A stretch of 38,918 nucleotides of DNA from Pseudomonas sp. 21 (GTDB lineage Bacteria > Pseudomonadota > Gammaproteobacteria > Pseudomonadales > Pseudomonadaceae). Below, piece by piece: positions 6,581 through 15,170 of the stretch. The notes under the pieces were generated by a model, which saw only the letters and a list, made by a program, of their open reading frames with translations, was not told the origin of the DNA and ran no database searches. The position numbers and the translations under genes are program-made. Within the stretch, counting starts at the first letter, position 1, and every line of letters starts with the position of its first letter. The stretch lies in assembly GCF_000955805.1 (NCBI RefSeq), contig NZ_JYOA01000005.1, forward strand, positions 414,333 to 453,250, written 5' to 3'.

Positions 6581-8080
6581 ATGAATATCCTCTATGACGA
6601 GCGCGTCGATGGCGCGCTGCCTGCCGTCGACAAGTCCGCCCTGCTCGCCGAGCTGCGCGCGACACTGCCCGACCTCGAACTGCTGCACCGCGCCGAAGAC
6701 TTGAAGCCCTATGAGTGCGACGGCCTCTCCGCCTACCGCACCGTGCCGATGCTGGTGGCGCTGCCCGAGCGCATCGAGCAGGTGCAGGCGCTGCTCAAGC
6801 TCTGCCATGCGCGCCAGGTACCGGTGGTGGCGCGTGGCGCGGGCACCGGGCTCTCCGGCGGCGCGCTGCCGCTGGAGAAGGGCATCCTGCTGGTCATGGC
6901 GCGCTTCAACCGCATCCTCGAAGTGAACACCGCCGGCCGCTTCGCCCGCGTGCAGCCCGGCGTGCGCAACCTGGCGATCTCCCAGGCCGCCGCGCCGCAC
7001 GGCCTGTACTACGCACCCGATCCGTCGTCGCAGATCGCCTGCTCCATCGGCGGCAACGTCGCCGAGAACGCCGGCGGCGTGCATTGCCTCAAGTACGGCC
7101 TGACCGTGCACAACCTGCTGAAGGTGGACATCCTCACCGTCGAGGGCGAGCACCTGACGCTGGGCAGCGACGCCCTCGACAGCCCCGGCTTCGACCTGCT
7201 CGCGCTGTTCACCGGCTCCGAAGGCATGCTCGGCATCGTCACCGAGGTCACCGTCAAGCTGCTGCCCCGGCCGCAGGTGGCGCGGGTCCTGCTGGCCAGT
7301 TTCGATTCGGTGGAAAAGGCCGGCCGCGCGGTGGCCGACATCATCGCCGCCGGCATCATCCCCGGCGGACTGGAGATGATGGACAACCTGTCGATCCGCG
7401 CCGCCGAGGACTTCATCCACGCCGGCTACCCGGTGGACGCGGCGGCCATCCTGCTGTGCGAACTGGACGGCGTGGAAGCCGATGTGCAGGACGACTGCCA
7501 GCGCGTCGACGGCGTGCTGCGCGCGGCCGGCGCCACCGACGTGCGCCTGGCCTGCGACGAGGCCGAGCGCGTGCGCTTCTGGGCCGGGCGCAAGAACGCC
7601 TTCCCGGCGGTGGGGCGCATCTCCCCGGACTACTACTGCATGGACGGCACCATCCCGCGCCGCGAGCTGCCGCGCGTGCTGCATGGCATCGCCGAATTGT
7701 CGAAGGAATTCGGACTGCGCGTGGCCAACGTCTTCCATGCCGGCGACGGCAACATGCACCCGCTGATCCTCTTCGACGCCAACGTGCCCGGCGAGCTGGA
7801 ACGCGCCGAGGCCATCGGCGGCAGGATCCTCGAACTCTGCGTGGCGGTGGGCGGCAGCATCACCGGCGAGCACGGCGTGGGGCGCGAGAAGATCAACCAG
7901 ATGTGCGCGCAGTTCAACAGCGACGAACTGACCCTGTTCCATGCGGTGAAGGCGGCGTTCGACCCGGACCGCCTGCTCAACCCCGGCAAGAACATCCCGA
8001 CCCTGCACCGCTGCGCCGAGTTCGGCGCCATGCACGTGCACCACGGCCAGTTGCCCTTCCCCGACCTGGAGCGATTCTGA
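6581..8080 (+). CDS. glcD: Glycolate oxidase subunit GlcD (FAD-linked)
   Basis: A 499-residue FAD subunit of glycolate oxidase, which converts glycolate to glyoxylate and passes electrons to the respiratory chain at the membrane. It has a PCMH-type FAD domain (ARGAGTGLSGG; SIGGNVAENAGGVHCLKYG) and an FAD-oxidase C-terminal domain with FHAGDGNMHP and GSITGEHGVGREK. The length equals E. coli GlcD. I use ATG 6581 (MNILYDERVDG); 20 further in-frame codons upstream do not look like the family. It overlaps glcE by one base (TGATG), so the two are translationally coupled. It is first gene of glcDEFG. Confidence 0.97.
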   Translation: MNILYDERVDGALPAVDKSALLAELRATLPDLELLHRAEDLKPYECDGLSAYRTVPMLVALPERIEQVQALLKLCHARQVPVVARGAGTGLSGGALPLEKGILLVMARFNRILEVNTAGRFARVQPGVRNLAISQAAAPHGLYYAPDPSSQIACSIGGNVAENAGGVHCLKYGLTVHNLLKVDILTVEGEHLTLGSDALDSPGFDLLALFTGSEGMLGIVTEVTVKLLPRPQVARVLLASFDSVEKAGRAVADIIAAGIIPGGLEMMDNLSIRAAEDFIHAGYPVDAAAILLCELDGVEADVQDDCQRVDGVLRAAGATDVRLACDEAERVRFWAGRKNAFPAVGRISPDYYCMDGTIPRRELPRVLHGIAELSKEFGLRVANVFHAGDGNMHPLILFDANVPGELERAEAIGGRILELCVAVGGSITGEHGVGREKINQMCAQFNSDELTLFHAVKAAFDPDRLLNPGKNIPTLHRCAEFGAMHVHHGQLPFPDLERF

Positions 8081-9120
8081 TGGCCGACGCCAGCGCCGAC
8101 CTGCTCGAACAGGTGAACCAAGCGCTCCACGCTCAAACGCCGCTGCGCATTCGCGGCGGCGACAGCAAGGCCTTCCTCGGCCACCCGGTGAACGGCGTGG
8201 AACTGGATACCCGAACCCACTGCGGCATCGTCAGCTACGACCCGACCGAGCTGGTGCTCACCGCCCGCGCCGGCACGCCGCTGGCGGAGATCGAAGCGGC
8301 GCTGGAGGCGGCTGGTCAGATGCTGCCTTGCGAGCCGCCCACTTATTCCGATGCCACCTTCGGCGGCGTGGTCGCAGCCGGGCTTTCCGGCCCGCGCCGG
8401 CCCTGGTCCGGCTCGGTGCGCGACTACGTGCTGGGCACGCGGCTGATCACCGGCCACGGCAAGCTGCTGCGCTTCGGCGGCGAGGTGATGAAGAACGTCG
8501 CCGGCTACGACCTGTCGCGCCTGCTGGCGGGCAGCTTCGGCTGTCTGGGGGTGATCACCGAAGTCTCGATGAAGGTGCTGCCCAAGCCGCGGATGTGCGC
8601 CAGCCTGCGCCTGGAAATGGACGTTCATCAGGCGCTGGGAGAACTGGCGGAATGGGGCGCGCAGCCGATCCCGATCACCGCCGCCTGCTACGACGGCACC
8701 GCGCTGCACCTGCGCCTGGAGGGCGGCGAAGGCTCGGTATGCTCCGCGCGCCTGCGCCTGGGCGGCGAGGAAATCGACAGCAGCTACTGGCAGGACCTGC
8801 GCGAGCAGCGCCTGGGCTTCTTCGCCCGCCCCGGCACGCTCTGGCGGCTGTCGCTGCCCAACGCCACGCCGGCGCTGTCCCTGCCGGGCGAACAGCTGAT
8901 CGACTGGGGCGGCGCGCAACGCTGGCTGAAGTCCGACGCGGGCGCCGAGCTGATCCGCCACAGCGTCGCCGAAGTCGGCGGCCATGCCCTGCGCTACACG
9001 CCGGGCGACGACGGCTTCCACCCGCTGCCCGCCGCCCTGCTGCGTTACCACCGCAACCTCAAGCAGCAGCTGGACCCGCAAGGCATCTTCAACCCCGGCC
9101 GGATGTACAGGGAGCTCTGA
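8080..9120 (+). CDS. glcE: Glycolate oxidase subunit GlcE (FAD-binding)
   Basis: A 346-residue second flavin subunit of glycolate oxidase. Only the FAD-binding half of the GlcD fold is well preserved: LRIRGGDSKAFLG near the start, FGGVVAAGLSGPRRPW, then EVMKNVAGYDLSRLLAGSFG. The C-terminal half lacks the GDGNMHP and GEHGVG segments seen in GlcD, as expected for GlcE. It ends with the typical NPGRMYREL. Its start overlaps the glcD stop by one base and its stop overlaps the glcF start in the same way, so D, E and F are made in a fixed order from one message. Confidence 0.96.
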   Translation: MADASADLLEQVNQALHAQTPLRIRGGDSKAFLGHPVNGVELDTRTHCGIVSYDPTELVLTARAGTPLAEIEAALEAAGQMLPCEPPTYSDATFGGVVAAGLSGPRRPWSGSVRDYVLGTRLITGHGKLLRFGGEVMKNVAGYDLSRLLAGSFGCLGVITEVSMKVLPKPRMCASLRLEMDVHQALGELAEWGAQPIPITAACYDGTALHLRLEGGEGSVCSARLRLGGEEIDSSYWQDLREQRLGFFARPGTLWRLSLPNATPALSLPGEQLIDWGGAQRWLKSDAGAELIRHSVAEVGGHALRYTPGDDGFHPLPAALLRYHRNLKQQLDPQGIFNPGRMYREL

Positions 9121-10394
9121 TGCAAACCAACCTGAGCGAACAGGCCAGGCACCTGCCGCGCGCCGAGGAAGCCGAGCGCATCCTGCGCTCCTGCGTGCAC
9201 TGCGGCTTCTGCACGGCCACCTGCCCGACCTACCAGTTGCTGGGCGACGAACTGGACGGCCCGCGCGGGCGCATCTACCTGATCAAGCAGGTGCTCGAAG
9301 GCGCCGAGCCCAGCGCCAGCACCCGCGAACACCTGGACCGCTGCCTGAGCTGCCGCAACTGCGAGAGCACCTGCCCTTCCGGCGTGGACTACCACAACCT
9401 GCTGGACATCGGCCGCGCCGTGGTCGAGCAGCAGGTGCCGCGCACCTTCGGCGAGCGCGCGATGCGGCGCGGTCTGCGCGCCGTGGTGCCGAATGCCGCG
9501 TTGTTCGGCGCGCTGGCCAAGGCCGGGCGGACCTTCTACCCACTGCTGCCGGAGAGCCTGCAAAGCAAGCTGCCGCGCCATCCGCACCCGCCCGTGGAGC
9601 GCCCGAAACCACGGCACACCCGGCGCATGCTGATGCTCGAAGGCTGCGTACAGCCGGCCCTTTCACCCAACACCAATGCCGCTGCCGCGCGGGTGCTGGA
9701 TCGCCTGGGCATCAGCGTGATCCCGGCGGCGGACGCCGGTTGCTGCGGCGCCGTGGACTATCACCTGAACGCCCAGGAGGACGGGCTGGACCGCGCCCGG
9801 CGCAACATCGACGCCTGGTGGCCGTCCATCGAAGCCGGCGCCGAGGCCATCGTGCAGACCGCCAGCGGCTGTGGTGCCTTCGTCCGCGACTACGGCCACC
9901 TGCTGGAACGCGACGCCGCCTACGCCGCCAAGGCAAAACGGATCAGCGAGCTGTCCCGCGACCTCTCCGAAGTGCTGCGCGACGAGCCACTGGAGGAGTT
10001 TCACCTGCAGGGCGACCGCCGCCTGGCCTTCCACTGCCCCTGCACCTTGCAGCACGCGCTGAAGCTTGGCGGCGCGGTGGAAAGCGTGCTCACGCGCCTG
10101 GGCTTCAGCCTCACCGCCGTACCCGACAGCCACCTGTGCTGCGGCTCGGCCGGGACCTATTCGCTGACCCAGCCAGAGCTGTCCCGGCGCCTGCGCGACA
10201 ACCGCCTGAAGGCGCTGGAGAGCGGCGCCCCGGAAGTCATAGTCACCGCCAACATCGGCTGCCAGACGCACCTGGGTGGCGCAGGCCGTACCCCCGTCCG
10301 GCACTGGATCGAACTGGTGGAAGAGGCGCTCGCCGATGCGCCGCTGGAATCCCTTCAAGGCGAGGTGCAGGCATGCTCAGCAAAGCCGTTCTGA
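9120..10394 (+). CDS. glcF: Glycolate oxidase iron-sulfur subunit GlcF
   Basis: A 424-residue iron-sulfur subunit. Two ferredoxin-type [4Fe-4S] motifs are visible: Cys25, 28, 31 and 35 (CVHCGFCTATCP), and Cys75, 78, 81 and 85 (CLSCRNCESTCP). Two cysteine-rich CCG domains follow (GCCGAVDYH, SGCGAF; CPCTLQH, CCGSAGTYS, NIGCQTH), the electron-relay unit shared with heterodisulfide reductase and LutA. It probably carries electrons from the flavin subunits to quinone. The start overlaps the glcE stop by one base and the end overlaps glcG by 22 bases. The C-terminal tail ([10 protein letters not shown]) is slightly longer than in E. coli. Confidence 0.96.
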   Translation: MQTNLSEQARHLPRAEEAERILRSCVHCGFCTATCPTYQLLGDELDGPRGRIYLIKQVLEGAEPSASTREHLDRCLSCRNCESTCPSGVDYHNLLDIGRAVVEQQVPRTFGERAMRRGLRAVVPNAALFGALAKAGRTFYPLLPESLQSKLPRHPHPPVERPKPRHTRRMLMLEGCVQPALSPNTNAAAARVLDRLGISVIPAADAGCCGAVDYHLNAQEDGLDRARRNIDAWWPSIEAGAEAIVQTASGCGAFVRDYGHLLERDAAYAAKAKRISELSRDLSEVLRDEPLEEFHLQGDRRLAFHCPCTLQHALKLGGAVESVLTRLGFSLTAVPDSHLCCGSAGTYSLTQPELSRRLRDNRLKALESGAPEVIVTANIGCQTHLGGAGRTPVRHWIELVEEALADAPLESLQGEVQACSAKPF

Positions 10395-10771
10395 CCCAGC
10401 AGGAAGTTGGCCGCATCCTCGCCGCCGCGCGCACCGAAGCGCAGCGCAATCACTGGGCGGTGTCCATCGTGGTGGTCGACGACGGCGGCCACCCGCTGGC
10501 CCTGGAACGCCTCGACGGCTGTGCGCCGGCCAGCGCCTACATCGCCACGGAGAAGGCCCGCAGCGCGGCACTGGGGCGGCGCGAGACCAAGGGCTATGAG
10601 GACATGGTCAACGGCGGGCGAACCGCCTTCGTCACCGCGCCGCTGATCACCTCGCTCGAAGGCGGCGTGCCAGTTGTCCTGGACGGCCAGGTGATCGGCG
10701 CGGTGGGCGTCTCCGGCGTGAAAGCCGGGGAAGATGCGCAGGTCGCCAGCGCAGGCGTGGCGGCGCTGTGA
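10373..10771 (+). CDS. glcG: GlcG, HbpS/GlcG-domain protein of the glycolate operon
   Basis: A 132-residue protein made of a single GlcG/HbpS (formerly DUF336) domain; E. coli GlcG has 134 residues. Visible family segments are [27 protein letters not shown] and VIGAVGVSG. The biochemical role in glycolate metabolism is not established; the HbpS branch binds haem and cobalamin-related ligands. The start lies 22 bases inside glcF, so it is the last coupled gene of glcDEFG. An intrinsic terminator lies 110 bases downstream. Confidence 0.93.
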   Translation: MLSKAVLTQQEVGRILAAARTEAQRNHWAVSIVVVDDGGHPLALERLDGCAPASAYIATEKARSAALGRRETKGYEDMVNGGRTAFVTAPLITSLEGGVPVVLDGQVIGAVGVSGVKAGEDAQVASAGVAAL

Positions 10772-10881
10772 AGTCGTCCACGCGGCCCCGGCGGCAGGTG
10801 CCCAGTGGCCGAGTTGCGGTCGCCGTCGGTTTCGAGCGAGCCGGCGGCGACGCCCGCGAAAGCTTGCTCGCATCGTTGTTC

Positions 10882-10917
10882 AAAAGCCCCGTTACGCGCC
10901 GCGTGCCGGGGCTTTTT
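10882..10917 (+). terminator. Intrinsic terminator after glcDEFG
   Basis: AAAAGCCCCG (10882-10891) pairs with CGGGGCTTTT (10907-10916) around a 15-base loop, followed by another T. This is a classical rho-independent terminator, partly bidirectional because of the A-run on the left. Confidence 0.85.
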
Positions 10918-11024
10918 CCATGGGCGCCGGCACATCGCCGACCGCCGTCCAACGCACCACCGAAGAAAGTTATCCACCGCTGACGCTTTGCCGTGTGCAT
11001 CCACAACAACAAGGGACAATCCCC

Positions 11025-12713
11025 ATGCAAACCTGGCAGCAGCTCTATACCCCGCTTGGCAGCCTCGGCCTCTCGGCCCTGGCGGCCCTCGTGCCGATCA
11101 TTTTCTTCTTCCTCGCCCTGGCGGTGTTCCGCCTCAAAGGCCATGTCGCTGGCGCCATCACCCTGGTGCTGTCGCTGCTGATCGCCATCACCGTCTACCA
11201 CATGCCGGTGGACAAGGCGCTGGCCTCGGCGGTCTACGGCTTCTTCTACGGGCTCTGGCCAATCGCCTGGATCATCGTGGCGGCGGTGTTTCTCTACAAG
11301 CTGACGGTGAAGAGCGGGCAGTTCGAGATCATCCGCAGCTCGGTGCTGTCGATCACCACCGACCAGCGTTTGCAGGTGGTGCTGATCGGCTTCTCCTTCG
11401 GCGCGTTCCTCGAAGGCGCGGCGGGCTTCGGCGCGCCGGTGGCGATCACCGCGGCGCTGCTGGTCGGGCTGGGCTTCAACCCGCTGTACGCCGCCGGGCT
11501 GTGCCTGATCGCCAACACCGCGCCGGTGGCCTTCGGTGCACTGGGCATCCCGATCATCGTCGCCGGGCAGGTGTCAGGGGTGGATGCCTTCAAGATCGGC
11601 GCCATGGCCGGGCGGCAGCTGCCGATCCTGTCGGTGATCGTGCCGTTCTGGCTGGTGGCGATGATGGACGGCTGGCGCGGCATTCGCGAAACCTGGCCGG
11701 CGCTGCTGGTGGCCGGCGGTACCTTCGCGATCAGCCAGTTCCTCACCTCCAACTTCATCGGCCCGGAGCTGCCGGACATCACCTCGGCGCTGCTGAGCAT
11801 GGTCTGCCTGACGCTGTTCCTGCGGGTGTGGCAACCGGTGAACCTGCGCGAAACGGAGTTCTCCAGCCTCAATGCCGATGGCACGGCGACGCTGGGTAAT
11901 TTCGGTGGCGGCGGCCAGCGCCAGGAATCGCAGTACAGCCTGGGGCAGATCATCAAGGCCTGGTCGCCGTTCCTGATCCTCACCGTGCTGGTGACCATCT
12001 GGACGATGAAGCCGTTCAAGGCGCTGTTCCTGCCCGGCGGCGCGCTGGAGAACTGGGTGGCGGTGATCGCCGTGCCCTACCTCGACCAGCTGGTGCTCAA
12101 GGCCGCGCCCATCGTCGCCAACCCGACGCCGATGCCGGCGATCTACAAGTTCGACCTGGTGTCGGCCAGCGGTACGGCGATCTTCTTCGCCGCGCTGATC
12201 TCCATGGCGATCCTGCGCATCGGCGTGAAGAGCGGTGCGGCGACCTTCGGCGAGACCCTGAAGGAGCTGAAGTGGCCGGTGCTGACCATCGGCATGGTGC
12301 TGGCCTTCGCCTTCGTCACCAACTACTCGGGGATGTCCACCACCCTGGCGCTGGTGCTGGCCGGAACCGGCGCGGCCTTCCCGTTCTTCTCGCCCTTCCT
12401 CGGCTGGCTGGGGGTGTTCCTGACAGGGTCGGACACGTCATCCAACGCCCTGTTCGGCTCGCTGCAGGCGACCACCGCGCACCAGCTCGGCGTGAGCGAC
12501 ACGCTGCTGGTGGCAGCCAATACCACGGGCGGAGTCACCGGCAAGATGATCTCGCCGCAGTCCATCGCCGTGGCCTGCGCGGCCACCGGGATGGTCGGCC
12601 GGGAGTCGGACCTGTTCCGCTTCACGGTCAAGCACAGCCTGATCTTCGCGGCGTTCATCGGCTTGATTACCCTGGCGCAGGCGTATGTGTTCACGGGGAT
12701 GCTGGTGCACTGA
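11025..12713 (+). CDS. glcA: Glycolate/L-lactate permease (LctP family)
   Basis: A 562-residue inner-membrane proton symporter of the lactate permease family (E. coli GlcA and LldP are 551-560 residues). It has 12-14 hydrophobic segments and the family signatures [44 protein letters not shown] and [19 protein letters not shown] 11025 is preceded by AGGGA. It lies on the same strand as glcDEFG but behind a terminator, so it needs its own promoter or leaky read-through; I see no TGGTNNNACCA site in the 253-base gap. Context favours glycolate as substrate, though the family also carries L- and D-lactate. Confidence 0.92.
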   Translation: MQTWQQLYTPLGSLGLSALAALVPIIFFFLALAVFRLKGHVAGAITLVLSLLIAITVYHMPVDKALASAVYGFFYGLWPIAWIIVAAVFLYKLTVKSGQFEIIRSSVLSITTDQRLQVVLIGFSFGAFLEGAAGFGAPVAITAALLVGLGFNPLYAAGLCLIANTAPVAFGALGIPIIVAGQVSGVDAFKIGAMAGRQLPILSVIVPFWLVAMMDGWRGIRETWPALLVAGGTFAISQFLTSNFIGPELPDITSALLSMVCLTLFLRVWQPVNLRETEFSSLNADGTATLGNFGGGGQRQESQYSLGQIIKAWSPFLILTVLVTIWTMKPFKALFLPGGALENWVAVIAVPYLDQLVLKAAPIVANPTPMPAIYKFDLVSASGTAIFFAALISMAILRIGVKSGAATFGETLKELKWPVLTIGMVLAFAFVTNYSGMSTTLALVLAGTGAAFPFFSPFLGWLGVFLTGSDTSSNALFGSLQATTAHQLGVSDTLLVAANTTGGVTGKMISPQSIAVACAATGMVGRESDLFRFTVKHSLIFAAFIGLITLAQAYVFTGMLVH

Positions 12714-12808
12714 CGGTGCGATCCAGAAGGAGCAGGCAGCACACGTGGGGCGCATAACGCACCAGCGTTATCCGCCCTACAGTACTGCGCCTGCCGCCGG
12801 GGACTCCT

Positions 12809-12876
12809 GTAGGAGCGAGCTTGCTCGCGAAGCGATTCCGCTGCGGGGCCTAGTTCGCGAGCAAGCTCGCTCCTAC
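12809..12876. repeat. REPIN, GAGC/GCTC stem type
   Basis: Arms at 12809-12831 and 12854-12876 are perfect 23-base inverted copies (GTAGGAGCGAGCTTGCTCGC...). Each arm is itself a hairpin, GCGAGC-TT-GCTCGC. Confidence 0.9.
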
Positions 12877-12889
12877 GAAGGCCAGGAGC

Positions 12890-12950
12890 CCCTCACCCTA
12901 AGCCTGGCTACGCGCCCCGCTCCTCAAGCAGGAGAGGGCTGGGGTGGGGG
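12890..12950. repeat. CCCTC-family inverted-repeat element, copy 1
   Basis: The element begins CCCTCACCCTAAGCCTGGCT and ends AGGGCTGGGGTGGGG, so its ends are near-inverted copies. The middle forms CTCCT-caagc-AGGAG. Its first 34 bases match the reverse complement of the right end of the element at 21291-21456 at 31 positions. Confidence 0.7.
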
Positions 12951-12991
12951 ATTGGCCCGAGCGTCGATATTCCCAACGGCCCGGACCGCGC

Positions 12992-13405
12992 TCAGTAATC
13001 CACCTTCCCCCGCCCCGCCTTGATCGACCCACGCTTGCTCTTGCCCTCCAGCCGGCGCGTCTTCGAGCCCAGCGTCGGCTTGGTCGGGCGGCGCTTCTTC
13101 TCCACTTTCGTGGCGCTGCGGATCAGCTCCGCCAGGCGGTTGAGCGCGTCCTCGCGGTTCTGCTCCTGGGTACGGAACTGCTGCGCCTTGATCACCACCA
13201 CGCCGTCGCTGGTGATGCGCTGGTCGCTGAGCGCGAGCAGGCGTTCCTTGTAGAACTCCGGCAGGGATGAGGCGCGCACGTCGAAGCGCAGGTGCACTGC
13301 GCTGGACACCTTGTTGACGTTCTGCCCGCCGGCGCCCTGGGCGCGGATGGCGGTCAGCTCGATCTCTGCGTCGGGGATCTGCACGGTATTGGAAATCTGC
13401 AGCAT
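12992..13405 (-). CDS. arfB: ArfB/YaeJ peptidyl-tRNA hydrolase, ribosome rescue
   Basis: A 137-residue release-factor-like protein that hydrolyses peptidyl-tRNA on stalled ribosomes. The catalytic GGQ is in [20 protein letters not shown], followed by [12 protein letters not shown]. The C-terminal tail is Lys/Arg-rich ([22 protein letters not shown]), the part that in E. coli ArfB inserts into the empty mRNA channel. It lacks the codon-recognition domain of RF1 and RF2, as expected. I prefer ATG 13405 ([12 protein letters not shown]), which aligns with the E. coli start; ATG 13414 adds three residues. Neither start has a strong ribosome site. Confidence 0.94.
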   Translation of the reverse strand: MLQISNTVQIPDAEIELTAIRAQGAGGQNVNKVSSAVHLRFDVRASSLPEFYKERLLALSDQRITSDGVVVIKAQQFRTQEQNREDALNRLAELIRSATKVEKKRRPTKPTLGSKTRRLEGKSKRGSIKAGRGKVDY

Positions 13406-13515
13406 GGGAAGCATTCAAAGTGGAAATGAACGTCAGGATACCGCGCAGCGCCGCTGGTGTCCCAAAGCCATCTAGCCCGCCGCGGAGCGCCTGTTCCTGA
13501 CTTTTGCGTCAATTT

Positions 13516-13540
13516 TTGTATACGAACTTGTGTACAAGTT
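13516..13540. promoter_or_regulatory. AT-rich promoter region with palindromes upstream of tsx-like gene
   Basis: Within an AT-rich patch, TTTGTATACGA (13516-13525 and flanks) is followed by AACTTGTGTACAAGTT (13525-13540), whose arms are perfect 7-base inverted repeats around a central GT. Tandem GTATAC/GTGTAC half-palindromes of this kind suit a GntR-type dimeric regulator. No regulator gene is adjacent. Confidence 0.5.
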
Positions 13541-13654
13541 TTTCTTGCAATGTCATCAATTCACCATTAGAACCCAGCCTGTCACCGACCGCAGTTCCTC
13601 CTGCGGGACGCCGGCCCCCAAGCCACAAAAACAAGAAAAAGACAGAGGTGCAGC

Positions 13655-14569
13655 ATGGCTTCATCCGCGACGACGGCCTTTGGCGCCGCCCGCCCCCAAC
13701 CGCGTTCCAGCCGCCGCCTGAGCAACGGCCGCCGGATCGCCCTCGGTACCGCACTGGTCCTCGCCCCGCTGGGCATGGCGCAGGCCGAGGAGGATCGCTT
13801 CTTCGAATGGACCAGCAACACGCTGGGCTTCCGCTACGGCAAGGGCTTCACCAACCCGAACAACCCGCACGACATCAGCAAGCGCATCTTCAGCTTCAGC
13901 CACGCCGACGGTTACCGCTACGGCAGCAACTTCTTCCACCTCGATGTGCTGCAGTCCGACAGCGATGACCCGCGCAAGGGCACCGACCACGGCAGCAGCG
14001 AGGTCTACGGGGTATTCCGCAGCCAGCTGTTCGCCTCGCGGGTGTTCGACCTGCCGCAGGGCAAGGGCCTGGTGAAGGACCACGCCTTCACCTTCGGCTT
14101 CGACGCCAGCCGCAACAACAACCTCGGCTCGGCGAAGAAGCGCGCGCTGGTGTTCGGCCCGACCATCAAGTTCAACGGCCCCGGCGTGCTGGACCTCTCG
14201 CTGTTCTACTACCGCGAGAAGAACCACTCCGGCATCCCCAACGTGAAACACCCGGACCACACCTTCGACACCACCTACATGCTCAACCTGACCTGGCTGC
14301 GGCCGTTCCAGCTGGGCGACCACGGCGCGAAGTTCCAGGGCTTCCTGAACTACACCGGGGAGAAGGGCGAGGACTACAACGACAACGACACCGCGCCGGA
14401 AACGCTGGTGCGCACCTCGCTGATGTTCGCCACCCTGCCGGGTGCCAAGCGCCAGCCGAACCTGTGGCTGGGCGTGGGCTACGAGTACTGGCACAACAAG
14501 TTCGGCGTGGATGGCGGACGCGGCACCCGTACCTCGACGCCGACGGTGAACCTGGAGTTCACCTTCTGA
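13655..14569 (+). CDS. Tsx/OmpK-like outer membrane channel
   Basis: A 304-residue outer membrane beta-barrel of the nucleoside-specific channel (Tsx/OmpK) family. An unusually long signal peptide (Arg-rich n-region, hydrophobic core IALGTALVLAPLG) is predicted to be cut after AQA at about residue 44. The mature protein begins EEDRFFEWTSNTLGFRYG, close to Tsx starts. It contains alternating aromatic strands and ends in a terminal Phe (LEFTF), the barrel-assembly signal. Family members pass nucleosides or related small solutes; the solute here is not shown. ATG 13655 has AGAGGTG upstream. It is a single gene with its own promoter patch; its neighbours are unrelated. Confidence 0.82.
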   Translation: MASSATTAFGAARPQPRSSRRLSNGRRIALGTALVLAPLGMAQAEEDRFFEWTSNTLGFRYGKGFTNPNNPHDISKRIFSFSHADGYRYGSNFFHLDVLQSDSDDPRKGTDHGSSEVYGVFRSQLFASRVFDLPQGKGLVKDHAFTFGFDASRNNNLGSAKKRALVFGPTIKFNGPGVLDLSLFYYREKNHSGIPNVKHPDHTFDTTYMLNLTWLRPFQLGDHGAKFQGFLNYTGEKGEDYNDNDTAPETLVRTSLMFATLPGAKRQPNLWLGVGYEYWHNKFGVDGGRGTRTSTPTVNLEFTF

Positions 14570-14582
14570 CCCGGCCCGAATT

Positions 14583-14629
14583 GTAGGAGCGCGCCATGCG
14601 CGCGATTCGCGGGCATGGCCCGCTCCTAC
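14583..14629. repeat. Compact REPIN with compensatory stem change
   Basis: The left arm at 14583-14605 (stem GCGC/GCGC) and the right arm at 14607-14629 (stem GGGC/GCCC) are separated by one base. The two arms differ at two positions, and those positions pair with each other inside each hairpin. Confidence 0.85.
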
Positions 14630-14651
14630 AAGAGCACTTACCCGCCCATGA

Positions 14652-14676
14652 AAAAGCCCGGCATCTGCCGGGCTTT
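14652..14676. terminator. Bidirectional intrinsic terminator between tsx-like gene and mliC
   Basis: AAAAGCCCGGCA pairs with TGCCGGGCTTTT around a short loop (C-T or T-C depending on the pairing), with A-runs and T-runs on both sides. It lies between the convergent tsx-like gene and mliC and can end both transcripts. Confidence 0.85.
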
Positions 14677-14700
14677 TCCTTTCGTGCCTTTCCGGAGGAA

Positions 14701-15078
14701 TCAGTTCTCCTTGCAGGCCACGCCATTGCTGGGCTCACCACCGGTCCACTCGTTGTAGAGGGTGGCGTCCTCGCCCTTGGTCCACCACACATAGCGCCCC
14801 GCCGCGTAGCGGGCACCGGAAGCGGCGATCACGTTGCTGAACACCAGCGTCGAGGCGTCCGTCACCGGCACCACGGCCAGGCTGTTGTCGCCCTTGTTCA
14901 GGTACTGCACGCTGATCTTGCGGCCGTCCTCGCACTTGTACGAGACGCTGCGCGAGTCCAGCTTGGCGTCGCCGGGCAGGACCAGCGCATCGACCTGGGG
15001 TGCTTTCTTCTCTTCGCCGCCGCAGGCGACGAGGATGACCGGCACGGCGGCCGCGAGCAGCCAAAGTGCTTTTTTCAT
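14701..15078 (-). CDS. mliC: MliC, membrane-bound C-type lysozyme inhibitor lipoprotein
   Basis: A 125-residue lipoprotein that protects the cell wall from host C-type lysozyme. The lipobox LVAC puts the lipidated cysteine at residue 19, after a short hydrophobic signal (MKKALWLLAAAVPVILVAC). The MliC domain is recognisable in SYKCEDGRKISVQYLNKGDN, STLVFSNVIAASGARYAAG and YVWWTKGEDATLYN. Cys in YKCEDG and Cys near the end (GVACKEN) probably form the family disulfide. The protein closely resembles my memory of P. aeruginosa PA0867. ATG 15078 has AGAGGGA upstream. It lies downstream of aroP on the same strand with a hairpin between, so it is probably a separate unit. Confidence 0.93.
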   Translation of the reverse strand: MKKALWLLAAAVPVILVACGGEEKKAPQVDALVLPGDAKLDSRSVSYKCEDGRKISVQYLNKGDNSLAVVPVTDASTLVFSNVIAASGARYAAGRYVWWTKGEDATLYNEWTGGEPSNGVACKEN

Positions 15079-15124
15079 GAGTATCCCTCTGACGAAAAAT
15101 GGCCCGGTCACTCTAGGAAAGGTC

Positions 15125-15152
15125 GGGCCGCACGGTCAATCTCGGGCGGCCC
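15125..15152 (-). terminator. Hairpin after aroP, possible terminator
   Basis: GGGCCGC (15125-15131) pairs with GCGGCCC (15146-15152) around 14 bases, 19 bases beyond the aroP stop. There is no proper T-run, so its role as a terminator is uncertain. Confidence 0.35.
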
Positions 15153-15170
15153 GTCTCAAAGTCGGGCGAC

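Larger units (their letters stand above)
12714..12991. other. Gene-free gap filled by two repeat families
   Basis: The 278 bases between the permease and arfB hold a REPIN (12809-12876) and a CCCTC-type inverted repeat (12890-12950). The remaining sequence shows no coding or regulatory signal that I can recognise. Confidence 0.6.

Noticed and set aside
5582-8044. An 820-codon minus-strand frame through glcD and glcC
   Set aside because: The part beyond 6352 is antisense to glcD, rich in Gln/His/Arg/Ala, and has no ribosome site; only the glcC portion is real.
10772-10881. A partial REP in the AAGCTTGCTCGC sequence after glcG
   Set aside because: Only part of one arm is similar; there is no GTAGGAGC head and no partner arm, so chance or an old remnant cannot be told apart.
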